The notes under the pieces were generated by a model. That model was given only the letters and a program-made list of their open reading frames with translations, had not been told where the DNA came from and ran no database searches. Shown in pieces: positions 34,945 to 44,727 of a stretch of 64,000 bases of DNA. Source of the stretch: Paralvinella palmiformis. Lineage: Eukaryota; Annelida; Polychaeta; Terebellida; Alvinellidae. The number at the start of each line of letters is the position of its first letter. Within the stretch, counting starts at the first letter, position 1. The stretch spans positions 420,001-484,000 of the forward strand of contig JAODUP010000677.1 of assembly GCA_025642065.1 (NCBI GenBank), written 5' to 3'. The position numbers and the translations under genes were made by a program.

Positions 34945-36033
34945 TCAACATTTCGGACCCAATCCTTGATAACGTTCGTCCGGATGTGGATACAACGGTC
35001 TCTGTAATAAGACTATGTCATTCCGTTTTTTCCACGACTCGGTGATATCCTGATGATCGGTACAACGGTATCGTGTGTAATAAGGAAGGCACTCCGTACG
35101 ACCTCGGTGATAGTTAAAGCCCATCACCAGATCCCAGTTTAGACCGATAGTATCGTTGTCGTTCGTGGTGAATCCGGATTGGAAGCCGTCCACTCCCGAC
35201 TGATGTAGGGCCCCGATGGTGAGTGAACCATCTATCGCGATGGCATTCCACTTCTGCGCCATCACTAATAACCAGTTGTCGTAACCGTTCCTTCCGATTA
35301 CGAAGTCCGGTATCTCTTCCCACGGTAAGCCCCTCCTCGAAATGATGAAATAGTCTTGGGCCTTTCCGTGAAAGAAGTCCGTTTCCCGTGCCAGAAATGA
35401 GATCCGGGTTAGATTACCACCGGAACCAACATCGGACTGGGTGATGTTGATGTTTCGCCTCTTCCCGGTAATCAGGATCGTCCAATTATCAACGTCGATT
35501 ACTCGGATTAAATACTGCAGCGTCTGTATTATGGTTTCGTCAAATAGGATGTCAGCATTGGCAAATCCGACGAACGGCGTTTTGGACTGTCTCAGCGTCT
35601 GTCTGAACATATCATTAAGGATGGGTATCTTTCTTTTCAACTTTTCCGCCTTCCGTACTCGCCATCCTAAGTCTCTGGCCCGATTCTTCCATCGCGAGGC
35701 GTTCCATTCGACTCTCGGCACGTACAATACGGGCAACATGGCGGGCATTAAAGTCGCCCAGTTCGTCATGGTGCTGTTGTGTATTTGGTCACGACATTTC
35801 CGATCTTTCAACGTCGTGAACATCGTAAGCAGGGGACTTCCTTCGGGATATGGTTTTCTTCTAATCCTTAGCGTAGTTTCGGGAACGTATTCGTGGCCAT
35901 CCGTCCTTTTCCCGAGATGATATTCTATAATGATAGGTATGATCCCTAACCCGGTAAGTAGGCCATGAAGAAGAATGACTAGCCATACGAATGTTAATAT
36001 AAGCCGCTGTCTGATTTCCAAATCGAACCACAT
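34945..36033 (-). CDS. Type II membrane GT-A-like glycosyltransferase, copy 2 (362 aa)
   Basis: Intronless frame of 362 residues with a predicted signal anchor at about 12-37, a basic stem (RIRRKPYPEG near 56-65), and the same lumenal core as its neighbour: TNWATLMPAMLPVLYVP (90-106), FANADILFD (157-165), GKAQDYFIISRRGLPWEEIP (223-242), DFVIGRNGYDNW (243-254), IDGSLTIGALHQSG (267-280) and a terminal LGPKC. It keeps Asp161 and Asp165, which could be the metal-binding acidic pair. Several N-x-S/T sites (for example NST near 86 and NIT near 196) fit a secretory-pathway protein. It is about 33 residues longer than copy 1, mainly in the stem. Family assignment is by motif memory; donor and acceptor sugars cannot be read from the sequence. 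Confidence 0.78.
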   Translation of the reverse strand: MWFDLEIRQRLILTFVWLVILLHGLLTGLGIIPIIIEYHLGKRTDGHEYVPETTLRIRRKPYPEGSPLLTMFTTLKDRKCRDQIHNSTMTNWATLMPAMLPVLYVPRVEWNASRWKNRARDLGWRVRKAEKLKRKIPILNDMFRQTLRQSKTPFVGFANADILFDETIIQTLQYLIRVIDVDNWTILITGKRRNINITQSDVGSGGNLTRISFLARETDFFHGKAQDYFIISRRGLPWEEIPDFVIGRNGYDNWLLVMAQKWNAIAIDGSLTIGALHQSGVDGFQSGFTTNDNDTIGLNWDLVMGFNYHRGRTECLPYYTRYRCTDHQDITESWKKRNDIVLLQRPLYPHPDERYQGLGPKC

Positions 36034-36344
36034 TCTTGTCAGACTTCCTCTTCTTCAATTTTCGCGTCTTCAAACTTTATCAATACTCTACTCATCAGAG
36101 TCCATCGACAGCCATTATAGGACTGTTTGCCTTCCTTATGCGTGACTGTGTTTAGTGACGTCAGATATATGGTTTTGTAGCGAGGACTAGCTAGGCTCTG
36201 GTTAATCTTGACTTGTAGTCGTGTATAAACTTGTTTATGGTTTTTCGATTATAGTTCAATAGTTGTTCGACGCTGGCAATGTTTACTTTTTTCCAAGTTG
36301 AATTTTATTCATATGAGTAAACGAAACAATGCGTAATGATCATA

Positions 36345-36346
36345 TA

Positions 36347-36404
<58 letters not shown>
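36345..36404. repeat. (AT)n microsatellite
   Basis: Long AT array upstream of the glycosyltransferase-like pair; a second AT-rich palindromic stretch follows at about 36520-36570. Confidence 0.9.
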
Positions 36405-36407
<3 letters not shown>

Positions 36408-36651
36408 CTTTAGTTATTTTTAATATATAATAGTAATCTATGTTGTTTTGTTACAAATGTGACAACCTAGTATGAATTTTTTAATTTCTTGTCTTGAAAC
36501 ACATACAGTTATTGATCCTATATATATATATTATATATATAATATATAGTATATTATTATATAATATATAATGTGCTACTATATCCGTATTGTAGTCGCC
36601 TTGAGGTGGCTAGTAATGACTAGGCTTTTTTGTTTGGCAAAAGGGATACAG

Positions 36652-36654
<3 letters not shown>

Positions 36655-36728
<74 letters not shown>
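36655..36728. repeat. (AT)n microsatellite next to a pogo-like terminus
   Basis: About 37 AT repeats ending directly at CAGTCAAACCTGC. Confidence 0.9.
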
Positions 36729-36732
<4 letters not shown>

Positions 36733-37460
36733 TCAAACCTGCTATTAAACGCCACCTTTCCAAAGTCCCATTCAAACTAACCTGTCTAGAGCCACCACCT
36801 GCCCCACGCAGCCAGACAGCCATAGTGTCAGGTTCCCCGGCTAACAATATTACCTGTCAAGCAACAGCCAGTTACGATTTTTTTGTATTATATTGTTGAA
36901 GTTTGGGGTAGAGACACCTGGCTATCGCCTATTGGGCACCGCCAGCCATTTGCGATAATTTGATTGAGGATTTATTAGCATGGTTGAGCGCTGATTGTCA
37001 TTGGCCGAACATCATCAACATGTTGACCAATGCCAGCTCTTCCCTAGTTATTTCTCCGACGGTGTGTATGACGTTTTGTGCCGACCGTATCTTGGCTAGT
37101 GGGCCGTGCTATTTGCATTGTTATGTTATTGTTATGTGATTTCAACCCAGGTTGATTAAAAGTAATTGCCGCTTGAGCAGCTCTTGTTAGAAATATGCAA
37201 ACTTAAAACTGATAAAGGTATGTCGGCCCATGGACCCTAGGAATGATTCAGATCACGAAGCTGAAATTTCGTGAAAAACAGCTGCAGTACACCATCGACC
37301 AGCTAGCGAAGGACGCAACGACAACTGGTCCCGATATACTACCGACAATATCCGTACTGGACGCTATATACTGGGTCTGTAAAACACGGGAATTAGTTGA
37401 GTCAGCTACTATCCAGAAGAGTTTCGCTAAGGCTGCTTTTTTTACATACAGTTAGTGACG
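36729..37460 (+). mobile_element. Tigger/pogo-like DNA transposon remnant
   Basis: Starts with CAGTCAAACCTGCTATTAAA after TA, typical of a pogo/Tigger inverted terminus and its TA target. At 37243-37455 the plus frame ends with LPTISVLDAIYWV and ATIQKSFAKAAF, matching the C-terminal end of Tigger-type DDE transposases (VLDAI...TIQNCFxKAGF). The DDE core and the other terminus are missing. Confidence 0.65.
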
Positions 37461-37574
37461 AATTCGCGTGTGATTCATCTGACGATGATAAAATCTCTAT
37501 GTCTATTGCTGCGGCTATCCAAGGACTTGTTTATCTGTGAATATGAGAAGCTTCCAGGTATGGACAGCCATATC

Positions 37575-37647
37575 CAAACATGTCAGCCTTCTGCTAACTG
37601 GGATATATATATAGAACATCCCAGTTAACAGAAGGCTGACATGTTTG
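37575..37647. repeat. Inverted repeat, 30-bp arms, 13-base loop
   Basis: Arms 37575-37604 and 37618-37647 pair with one mismatch (CAAACATGTCAGCCTTCTG is at the left edge). The loop is AT-rich. Could be a foldback hairpin or a transposon-end relic. Confidence 0.85.
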
Positions 37648-37658
37648 AATATAATATA

Positions 37659-37662
<4 letters not shown>

Positions 37663-37726
<64 letters not shown>
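37663..37726. repeat. (AT)n microsatellite next to a second pogo-like terminus
   Basis: AT array ending at CAGTCAGAATCCGTTAATCC. Confidence 0.9.
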
Positions 37727-37730
<4 letters not shown>

Positions 37731-38045
37731 TCAGAATCCGTTAATCCGACAAGGTTTGTACATGATAATATAATATAAACGCGAATGTCGGAATATAGAG
37801 TCGGTGACATTTAGCGATAGTCTGTGTCACACATAAAGGTTTGTTTAGCGGAATTAGTTGACAGATGTCAATCTTCTTGGCAGCAGAAATATCAACGTGA
37901 CGACGTTCTCTCACTGGATTTATTTAGACAGACATATAAGTGAATCTGATAACAAGTGTTGTATTGTTGAAGTTTGGGGTAAAGACATGCACCTGGCTGT
38001 CGCCTATTGGGTACAGCCAGATAGCAAATTTTGTTTGTTTGTTTG

Positions 38046-38385
38046 TTTTTCGGGGTGAATCCCCAGGCTGTCGCTTATTCGGCACAGCCTCTATGTCGGA
38101 GTGGTTGAGAAACTTCCTCCCCCACAGCGGTACGGAAATAGGGGGCCGAAATACCCGGAGGGTGGGCGTTGGAAGAGTGTTTTACGTCCTCAAAGGCTCT
38201 TTAATGTCCCCCTTTATTTTTAATAATTCAGTGGAGACGGCAGCGCCATTTAATGTGGTCATCTACCCACGATGTTGTGAGCCGAGAAATTAATCTCTGG
38301 AAATGTTTCAACCTCTTGCTGGGATCAAACATGTGACCTTCGGCAGCAAGTGCCGAATGCTTAACCGCTAGGCCACCGGAGCTCG
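38046..38385 (-). mobile_element. SINE family B copy
   Basis: Full-length copy with the tRNA-like head at the right edge. It is flanked by AGATAGCAA at 38018-38026 and 38388-38396, a likely target-site duplication. Confidence 0.88.
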
Positions 38386-38409
38386 ATAGATAGCAAGTGT
38401 TGTGTTTTG

Positions 38410-38650
38410 TTGTTCGGGGAGAATCCCCAGGCTGTCGCTTATTCGGCACAGCCTCTATGTCGGAGTGGTTGAGAAACTCCCTCCCCCACCACTCACAGGA
38501 GAACAGCATGGAAAGGTGGAGCCAAAATATCCTGATGGTTGTCACTGCCAGAGTGTTTTATGTCATCAGGGGGATTTTAACGTCCCCCTTTATTTTAAAT
38601 AATTCAGTGGAGACGGCAGCGGCATTTAACGTGGTCAGCCATCCACGATA
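38410..38650 (-). mobile_element. SINE family B copy lacking the tRNA head
   Basis: Same family and orientation as its left neighbour but missing the tRNA-like head. It is flanked by AGATAGCAAGT at 38388 and 38652, so it used the same target word. Confidence 0.85.
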
Positions 38651-39199
38651 AAGATAGCAAGTATCTTTTACCTCCGTATTTAAACCAATATGCAATAACC
38701 GTGCGCAATGGTACGGAATGGCATTGAAGCCATTAATAATTTTGATATTTGTTAAATACATAAATTATAAAGAAATACTCGTGTCACTTTGTCCATCAAA
38801 TTAACCCATTATCTGCTCGTTGGAAAGATCATACATTTGTGTTTGTAATTAGCCATGAATGATTATGATTGGCTATGAGATAGCCACAGGCAATGGAAGC
38901 ATCGTGTGCCGGTGTGTATGGTCAAGGACGATTGTAATTGGTTACGCTATAGCAATTATCGCGGGCAGGCGGGTTAATTAACCATTGTTGGTGTGTCTTG
39001 TATGACTGAACTAGCGGAAATATTTGACAGCGTTATCGTGTTGTTGGATTATCGAGGTCATTTTAGATTGAAAAAACACATTCTGTTAGCGAAATGAAGT
39101 GTCGGAATCGGACAAGCATGTTTCACCAACCATGTTTTGTCAACTATGTTTCGAAACGATAAATCTAGCAATGTACAATTTTTGTGTTCCAAATATTTA

Positions 39200-40450
39200 G
39201 ATTTTAACAAAACGTTGAACGGAGAAATATATAGAATCGAGTGATGCTCCATACAAAATAGAGCGAACGACTTATATCCAAAACGTACAAGAGTAACCAC
39301 AATTGCAGTCCAAGTGACCTTCCAGGGTGTGGGTATACGGTCCAAAAGAAATCCACAACGCTCACGAGAGCAACCTCGTTCCAGACATCGCTTGCAACAT
39401 TTGCCGCTAAGAGTGCGTCGCCCGGGACAAGAACGTTTATTCCACAAACAGGGAAGAAGGCGCCACAAAACAGGTTATGTCCAGGATCGCTATCGATGTG
39501 CAGGAGAGAATGGGAACGGTCAACGATGCCACAAACTGGTCCTCTATATAAACGAACATTACCCACACTATTCCAGCCGCCGATTGCTATGCCAATTCCG
39601 GTATCGCCGCTCGAAAGACGATAGCCCGAATCGAGTTTGATACCCAAAACGAGACATCAAAGAAGTAAAGAGAGCTCTAATCCAGGGCATAAGCATCCTC
39701 CTTCTGAAGTTCGAATGGCCGAGCTCCAAGCAGTCTTACCAATCTTCGAACGACAACTGGAACACCTTTGTGAGATCGAGGGCCTCACCTGGACGAAGTT
39801 AGAGGTAGAACGGACACACTACTATAAAGAACAACGACGTCGTCTAGCGAACGAGAACAAAGAATACGCCGAGAGATAGCAGAAGACACGCACCGAGGTC
39901 AAAGATTCCCTGTGCGGCCAAAGTGGCTTCATTGGCAGATGCGACACCAACCTGGTCGGGGTTGTTTCTGCCCCACACACCAATCGATTGGTAATACAGA
40001 AAGCTGCTGATGAGGACCAGCCCGCAGTACGAGAAGAGATACCACAAAGACTCCTACCCCAGATTCCAAGAATGCCCCAAAAGCTCTGGACATTCCACGT
40101 GGCGAATACACATGTCAAAATTTCACCTCGACGACCTTCTTCGGCTTACTGTTCCTGTTTCCGGGTAGCAAAGACCGGGATCCCATAAAAGACACAGTAA
40201 CGCCGACCCCAAGGTAATTTCGTCGACAAGGAGGTGCAAAAACTTGAGGCTGCTGAGGCGCTCGAGAAACGACAAGCCTGCCAGCTTGGCGAGGTGCGGA
40301 CGACGTCGCAAAAAAATGAAATACAATGTTTGAAATTTCAATTGTCCAACGGTCGCTGTGATCATTGCAATCATAAATGCAACAACAAATATGACAGATT
40401 TCACTTGAAATGGTATTATGACGTATCATGAACTGCAAACTTTTAAATAG
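39200..40450 (-). pseudogene. Unrecognised decayed coding-like region
   Basis: Several minus-strand frames in different phases are hydrophobic and membrane-like (for example LVLISSFLYYQSIGVWGR and GACLLLSLGVFFVLVR within 39844-40040, and FVVAFMIAMITATVGQLKF near 40350-40400), as expected for a multi-pass membrane protein broken by frameshifts. The plus strand also shows long charged frames (39637-39879, and 40234-40431 with RCDHCNHKCNN), which may be shadows or the true sense. I cannot name a family or decide the strand with confidence. GC content is higher than in the surroundings. Confidence 0.3.
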
Positions 40451-40482
40451 AGACAATTTTATATCAGTAATAAAATATCGTA

Positions 40483-40641
40483 ATGGCTAGCAAACGTAAA
40501 CCAATATATTTTGACACAAAGTTACAAGCTCTTGATGAAGTTGACAAAAAGGTGAAAGCTCAGACTCAAATTTCTAAAGAATATGATGTTCCGTGTAGCA
40601 CACTGTCAACGTGCTAGAAGAACAAGGATGAAGTGATCTTG
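40483..40641 (+). pseudogene. Tigger/pogo transposase N-terminus (broken)
   Basis: Reads MASKRKPIYFDTKLQALDEV, then ISKEYDVPCSTLST, a stop codon, and KNKDEVI. This matches the CENP-B-type helix-turn-helix start of Tigger transposases (KLxxLxxVDKG..I.KEFGIPxSTLSTI.KNKDKI). An in-frame TAG interrupts the helix and the rest of the protein is missing. Confidence 0.7.
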
Positions 40642-40925
40642 AGCCTGCTTGGTTTAAAACGAAGTATCAATATAACAAAATTAATTCACAGTCCCTGTGA
40701 ATTTCGTTATTACCCAACCTTTACTGTATATGGTTGCAGATGCACTACTGGAGAGCCTCCTCCAGGAGCGGACCCTATGGAGTGGTGGCAGATGAATCTG
40801 TTTATATTTCTTTCTGGACACCTATTGACGGACGGTTTAAACAGTTGGCCGGTTTATTCAAATAGCCAGTCCGTTGTTGGATCTACACACTCGTAATGGC
40901 TTTTAAAACATTCTATTAGCCGTGT

Positions 40926-42540
40926 TCAGACTCGTGAAGAGGTGGCTGCCAGTTCACTTGTCTTCTCCTGGATCTGTTGATGGTTGTGGGACAACAGTGC
41001 TAGGTCGTCCAGGTCTTCAAGTTGCGTATTTAGTGTCCACTGAATTCTATTTCTTCCCTGATTTGTGCATATTTTTATAATCCAGTCGATGACCAGAAGG
41101 AAGAGGAGTGGGGACAGAAAGTAACCTTGTCTAACTCCAGTCTTCACTTCGAAGTGCTTCGTTAGTTGTCCGCTATGTATTATTCTGCAGTCTGTTCCTT
41201 CATAGCTGTTCTTAATCAAGCTGACCAACTTGGTCGGTATGCGGTAATTTCTTAGCAGTTTCCATAGTGTATCTCTGTTTATGCTGTCAAACGCCTTTTC
41301 GTAGTCAACAAAGTTGATGTATAGTGGGGAGTTCCATTCCAAGGATTGCTCTACTAAGATGCGTAGTGTTGCAATCTGATCAAAGCATGATCTGTTTGGG
41401 CGGAATCCAGCTTGTTGGTCTCTCAGCCATGGGTCCATTTCACCTTTAATTTTTCGAATATTTCTCTGTTGAAGACTTTCCCAGGCACTGACAGAAGTGT
41501 GATTTCTCTGTAGTTAGAACAGTTGCTGAGGTCTCCTTTCTTGGGAAGTTTTATGAGGTATCTATCTCTCCAGTTTGATGGCACTTCTTCCTTTTCCCAA
41601 ATCTCAGTAAAAACAGGATACAATTGTTCCACAGACATGTCTATGTCTGTCTTGAGTGCTTCTACTGGGATGTCATCCGGTCGTGTTGCTTTATTGTTCT
41701 TCAGGTGCTTTATGGCCCTGCTGATTTCTTCCTTGGTCGGCTTGTCACAATTGATGGGTAGATTCACTATTGCTGCTTGTATGTCCGGGAGGTCCAGGGT
41801 GGCAGGTCTATTCAGCAGTTTTTCAAAATGTTCAGCCCATCTGTTGAGTTGTTGCCCAGTGACTGTGATGTTCCTTCCTTGCTTGTATTTAACAGGTCGT
41901 TCTGTCTTGCTATACTTGCCTGCTAGTTTCCTGGTAGTGTCATACAGCTGTCTCATGTTTCCGGTATCTGTTCTGCTTCTTTTGGCACACCGTTGATGTA
42001 GTTTCGTTTGTCCATTTTAATACTCTTCTTTACCTCTCTGTTTGCCTTTGTGTGATCTTGCTGTGCCTGTGTCTTTGTCGCTGGTTTTAGACTGTTGTTT
42101 ATTGCCGATTTCTTCTCCTTCCGCAGCTGAATCCTGCGCCAAGTTTCTGCTGTGATCCAATCTTTCTGTTGCCTCTTCTTCAGGCAAGCCAACGACTTCT
42201 TGGCAATTTAATGTCAGTATCTCTTTAATGTTCTGCCACAGGCTGTTCAGGTCTGGTTCTTCTTCTTCATACTGCTTTTGTAACACTTGAAATATATTAT
42301 CAAGGTTCAGCTTGTATTCAGCTCTTGTCTGTGGATATTTCAGAAGGACGACATTGTACTTTTGTCTGTTAGTTGCAGTCCTCATCCAGTTTTTCTTCAG
42401 CTTGAGTTTAAGTCTGGCAATCAGCAAGGAGTGATCAAATGCCACGTCTGCTCCTCTCTTCACTCTCACATCTTCAAGTGACCCCCTAAATCTCTTTCCT
42501 ATGCAAATGTGGTCTATCTGGTTTTCTGTCAAATGATCAG
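40926..42540 (-). mobile_element. Non-LTR retrotransposon fragment (RTE-like), endonuclease end to reverse transcriptase
   Basis: Three minus-strand frames in sequence: 42532-42017 starts in the end of an APE-type endonuclease (IDHICIGKRFRGSLEDVRVK, then VAFDHSLL), 41956-41423 carries the linker and the first RT motifs (NKATRPDDIPVEALK, IKLPKKGDLSNCSNYREI), and 41438-40926 carries the palm (DQQAGFRPNRSCFDQI, FVDYEKAFDSINRDTLWK, KTGVRQGYFLSPLL). Frameshifts and stops separate the frames. The FADD catalytic box is damaged: the sequence reads QLEDLDDLALLSH, with residues lost before DD. The element is cut at both ends. The clade is judged from motif memory. Confidence 0.85.
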
Positions 42541-42549
42541 GTGACGTCA

Positions 42550-43735
42550 GAGCATTTTCTCCTTCCCACCTTCAAATCTGGCATCCGATGCTGCCGTAAT
42601 GGCGGCCCCCCAATAATTTGGATTATTTCCTTATATCTATGATATCAGATATAGTTCGTGATTATTATTGTGATATTTATGTTTACTGTCCCTTTAGGTT
42701 TGCATAATAGTGTATGTTCAATTGATATACTAGTATTGTGTATACTATTGGCATACATATATTGGTATGCAAGTAATCGACTTTCTTGAATAAATGTTCC
42801 ATTACAAATGTAAACACTTTTTTTAAATGCTAGACACCATGGACTTGATGGCTGAATATCTCTAAATTGACAGTGATAGTGGTTAATGTTTCAAATAAAT
42901 GATTAAATCTGAAATGTGTGTTCCTTAGGCTGGACAAACGGACGCTGGCCCATGGTTGGCAGCCAATGCTGAGCCAACGTAGCAGCCAACGTTGGCCCAA
43001 TGTCATTGTGCTATCTGGGTACTTGACGGTGGGGTGATGGTTTATTGTAATGGATATAATATCTTGAAGTGCATTCGCCAAAGCATTTTGTGGTTTGCAC
43101 TTTTCATAAGTAAGTAATATGATGTAATAAAATGTGCATGTATAAAATAAATTAAATGCTGGTATGAAAGTTATTTGCTAAATTGCTGTCTGTTTCACTG
43201 TCTGCCATATTTCCAATCTATGGATTGAATTGTTCATCTTGAAATTTTCGTTTCTTCATATTCGCTTTGATACCAGTAAATGTTAACTTACACCTGAAAC
43301 CAAGTCCAAAAGCCTCTCAAATTACTCAATACTCGGATGCGGATGACGTATCAATATTAACCTACATGTCTACTAAATACAAAATAATCAGTCCATACAT
43401 GTATGTGCACAAAATCGTTTATAAGTGAATTAATAATAGAAGTCGGAACTGAACAAAATTAGGCCAACAGCCAGGTTATCTGGTGCCTTGGACATATTTT
43501 TAAATATGTCCGGTACATCGATTATCGCCCAAACAAACTGATTACATTATCAGTTTCTCGTTAAATCGTTGATCTGTGACAGTCAATAAAATATATTGCT
43601 TTACATATGTTAATGGAAACAACTCGATCACTAATTGTCTATTGTGTGAGGCCTTATTAACCCAAAATGAGTATATTTGACACCATTTGCTGAAAGATTG
43701 GATGGCGTTTAATAATATTTTGTGGTCCTTCTAAG
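42550..43735. other. Intergenic, no gene seen
   Basis: AT-rich sequence. At 42920-43010 GCCAACGTTGGC-like words recur (GCTGGCCCATGGTTGGC, GCAGCCAACGTTGGC), forming a small palindromic cluster. No coding frame. Confidence 0.5.
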
Positions 43736-43737
43736 AT

Positions 43738-43926
43738 TGATGATGATTGATGTGTTACAGCTACTTTTCTGCACATGTTAGGCTAAATGGATCGAGCGAC
43801 CTCCAAAGGTAATGAAGCGAAGTCAAAGGTGAAACACCCTTCAGATATTCCCACGCCGAGTTTCGAACTCGGGTGTTAGTGATCTGTGGTCGAACGCACT
43901 ACCAACTAGACCACGGAGGCACCCCA
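43738..43926 (-). mobile_element. SINE family A copy
   Basis: The minus strand shows the head (GTGCCTCCGTGGTCTAGTTG), a B box (CGAGTTCGAAACTCGG) and the family tail to ACATCAATCATCATC. Complete but diverged. Confidence 0.8.
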
Positions 43927-44640
43927 GCTCCTTCGATGTGGCGCTGAAACATATTTGTGGTACGAAGTAAAACCTCAGTACTCCGACTCGAGTGAAGTTT
44001 TCCTTATTCACTGACATGTGAGTGAAAATATTGATTTCACACGGAAATAAGCAAGCGCCCGAACCTATTAATGTCAATTACGCTGTACATGTATTAACAT
44101 AAATTGAAACCATAACTGTTGTATTGTAATAATCTTATTTAATAAGTTGTTTATCACACATTGTCCAGCAGAGATTTATTATTCTTGGCGATGGATGTGT
44201 TGTTCAACTATGTAAGCCCTCGTAGATATGAAATAAGCTTATTCTCTTCTTTGTATGTATAAGCAGTCAGCTGTTGAAGCATGTACTGTACATCAACCCG
44301 GGAGAGTTGGGGTTTGTGTGAGATGCCGGAACTAGAGTCCTACTCATCACCACTGTCTCTGACTTGTACGACTTCCCGTTGATTCGCTGGACAACTTAGA
44401 CAGATTTCTAGTTGTCAGGATTCTCAATCATGAGTCAATTATCGACATCAGCAAATTTGTTAAATGTCAAAGCATAATCGGACAATCTTGGAATAAATGA
44501 CGACAATGGAAGATCATCTTCGGTGTCTTCTTCTGTAGCTGTATCATATTCAGTGGTTACGGAACCACAATTCTTGAAGCAACTGGTGATCATGGATGGT
44601 TTTGTGTCAGCCCATACAGTATCTTGATACATTGGTACCT
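43927..44640. other. Intergenic, no gene seen
   Basis: Unique AT-rich sequence without convincing coding signal. A 65-codon minus-strand frame at 44435-44632 (SVTTEYDTATEEDTEDDLPL) is acidic and could belong to a transposase tail, but nothing supports it. Confidence 0.4.
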
Positions 44641-44727
44641 TGATACCTTATATACGGAATTAAAATGCCTGTTATGGTATTCCGGTCCTTCTGGGTTGAA
44701 TTCCTGGAATTAATATATCTCATTATA

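Larger units (their letters stand above)
37727..39061. mobile_element. Non-autonomous pogo-like element with two nested SINEs
   Basis: The left end CAGTCAGAATCCGTTAATCC follows TA; the probable right end TTGTTGGATTATCGAGGTCA is an imperfect inverted copy. A block inside (TTGAAGTTTGGGGTAAAGAC then GTCGCCTATTGGG, 37968-38011) also occurs in the neighbouring element at 36896-36941. Two family B SINEs interrupt it. The right end is eroded, so the limits are provisional. Confidence 0.45.

Noticed and set aside
36571..36899. Open frames of YIYIYI on both strands
   Set aside because: They translate an (AT)n microsatellite.
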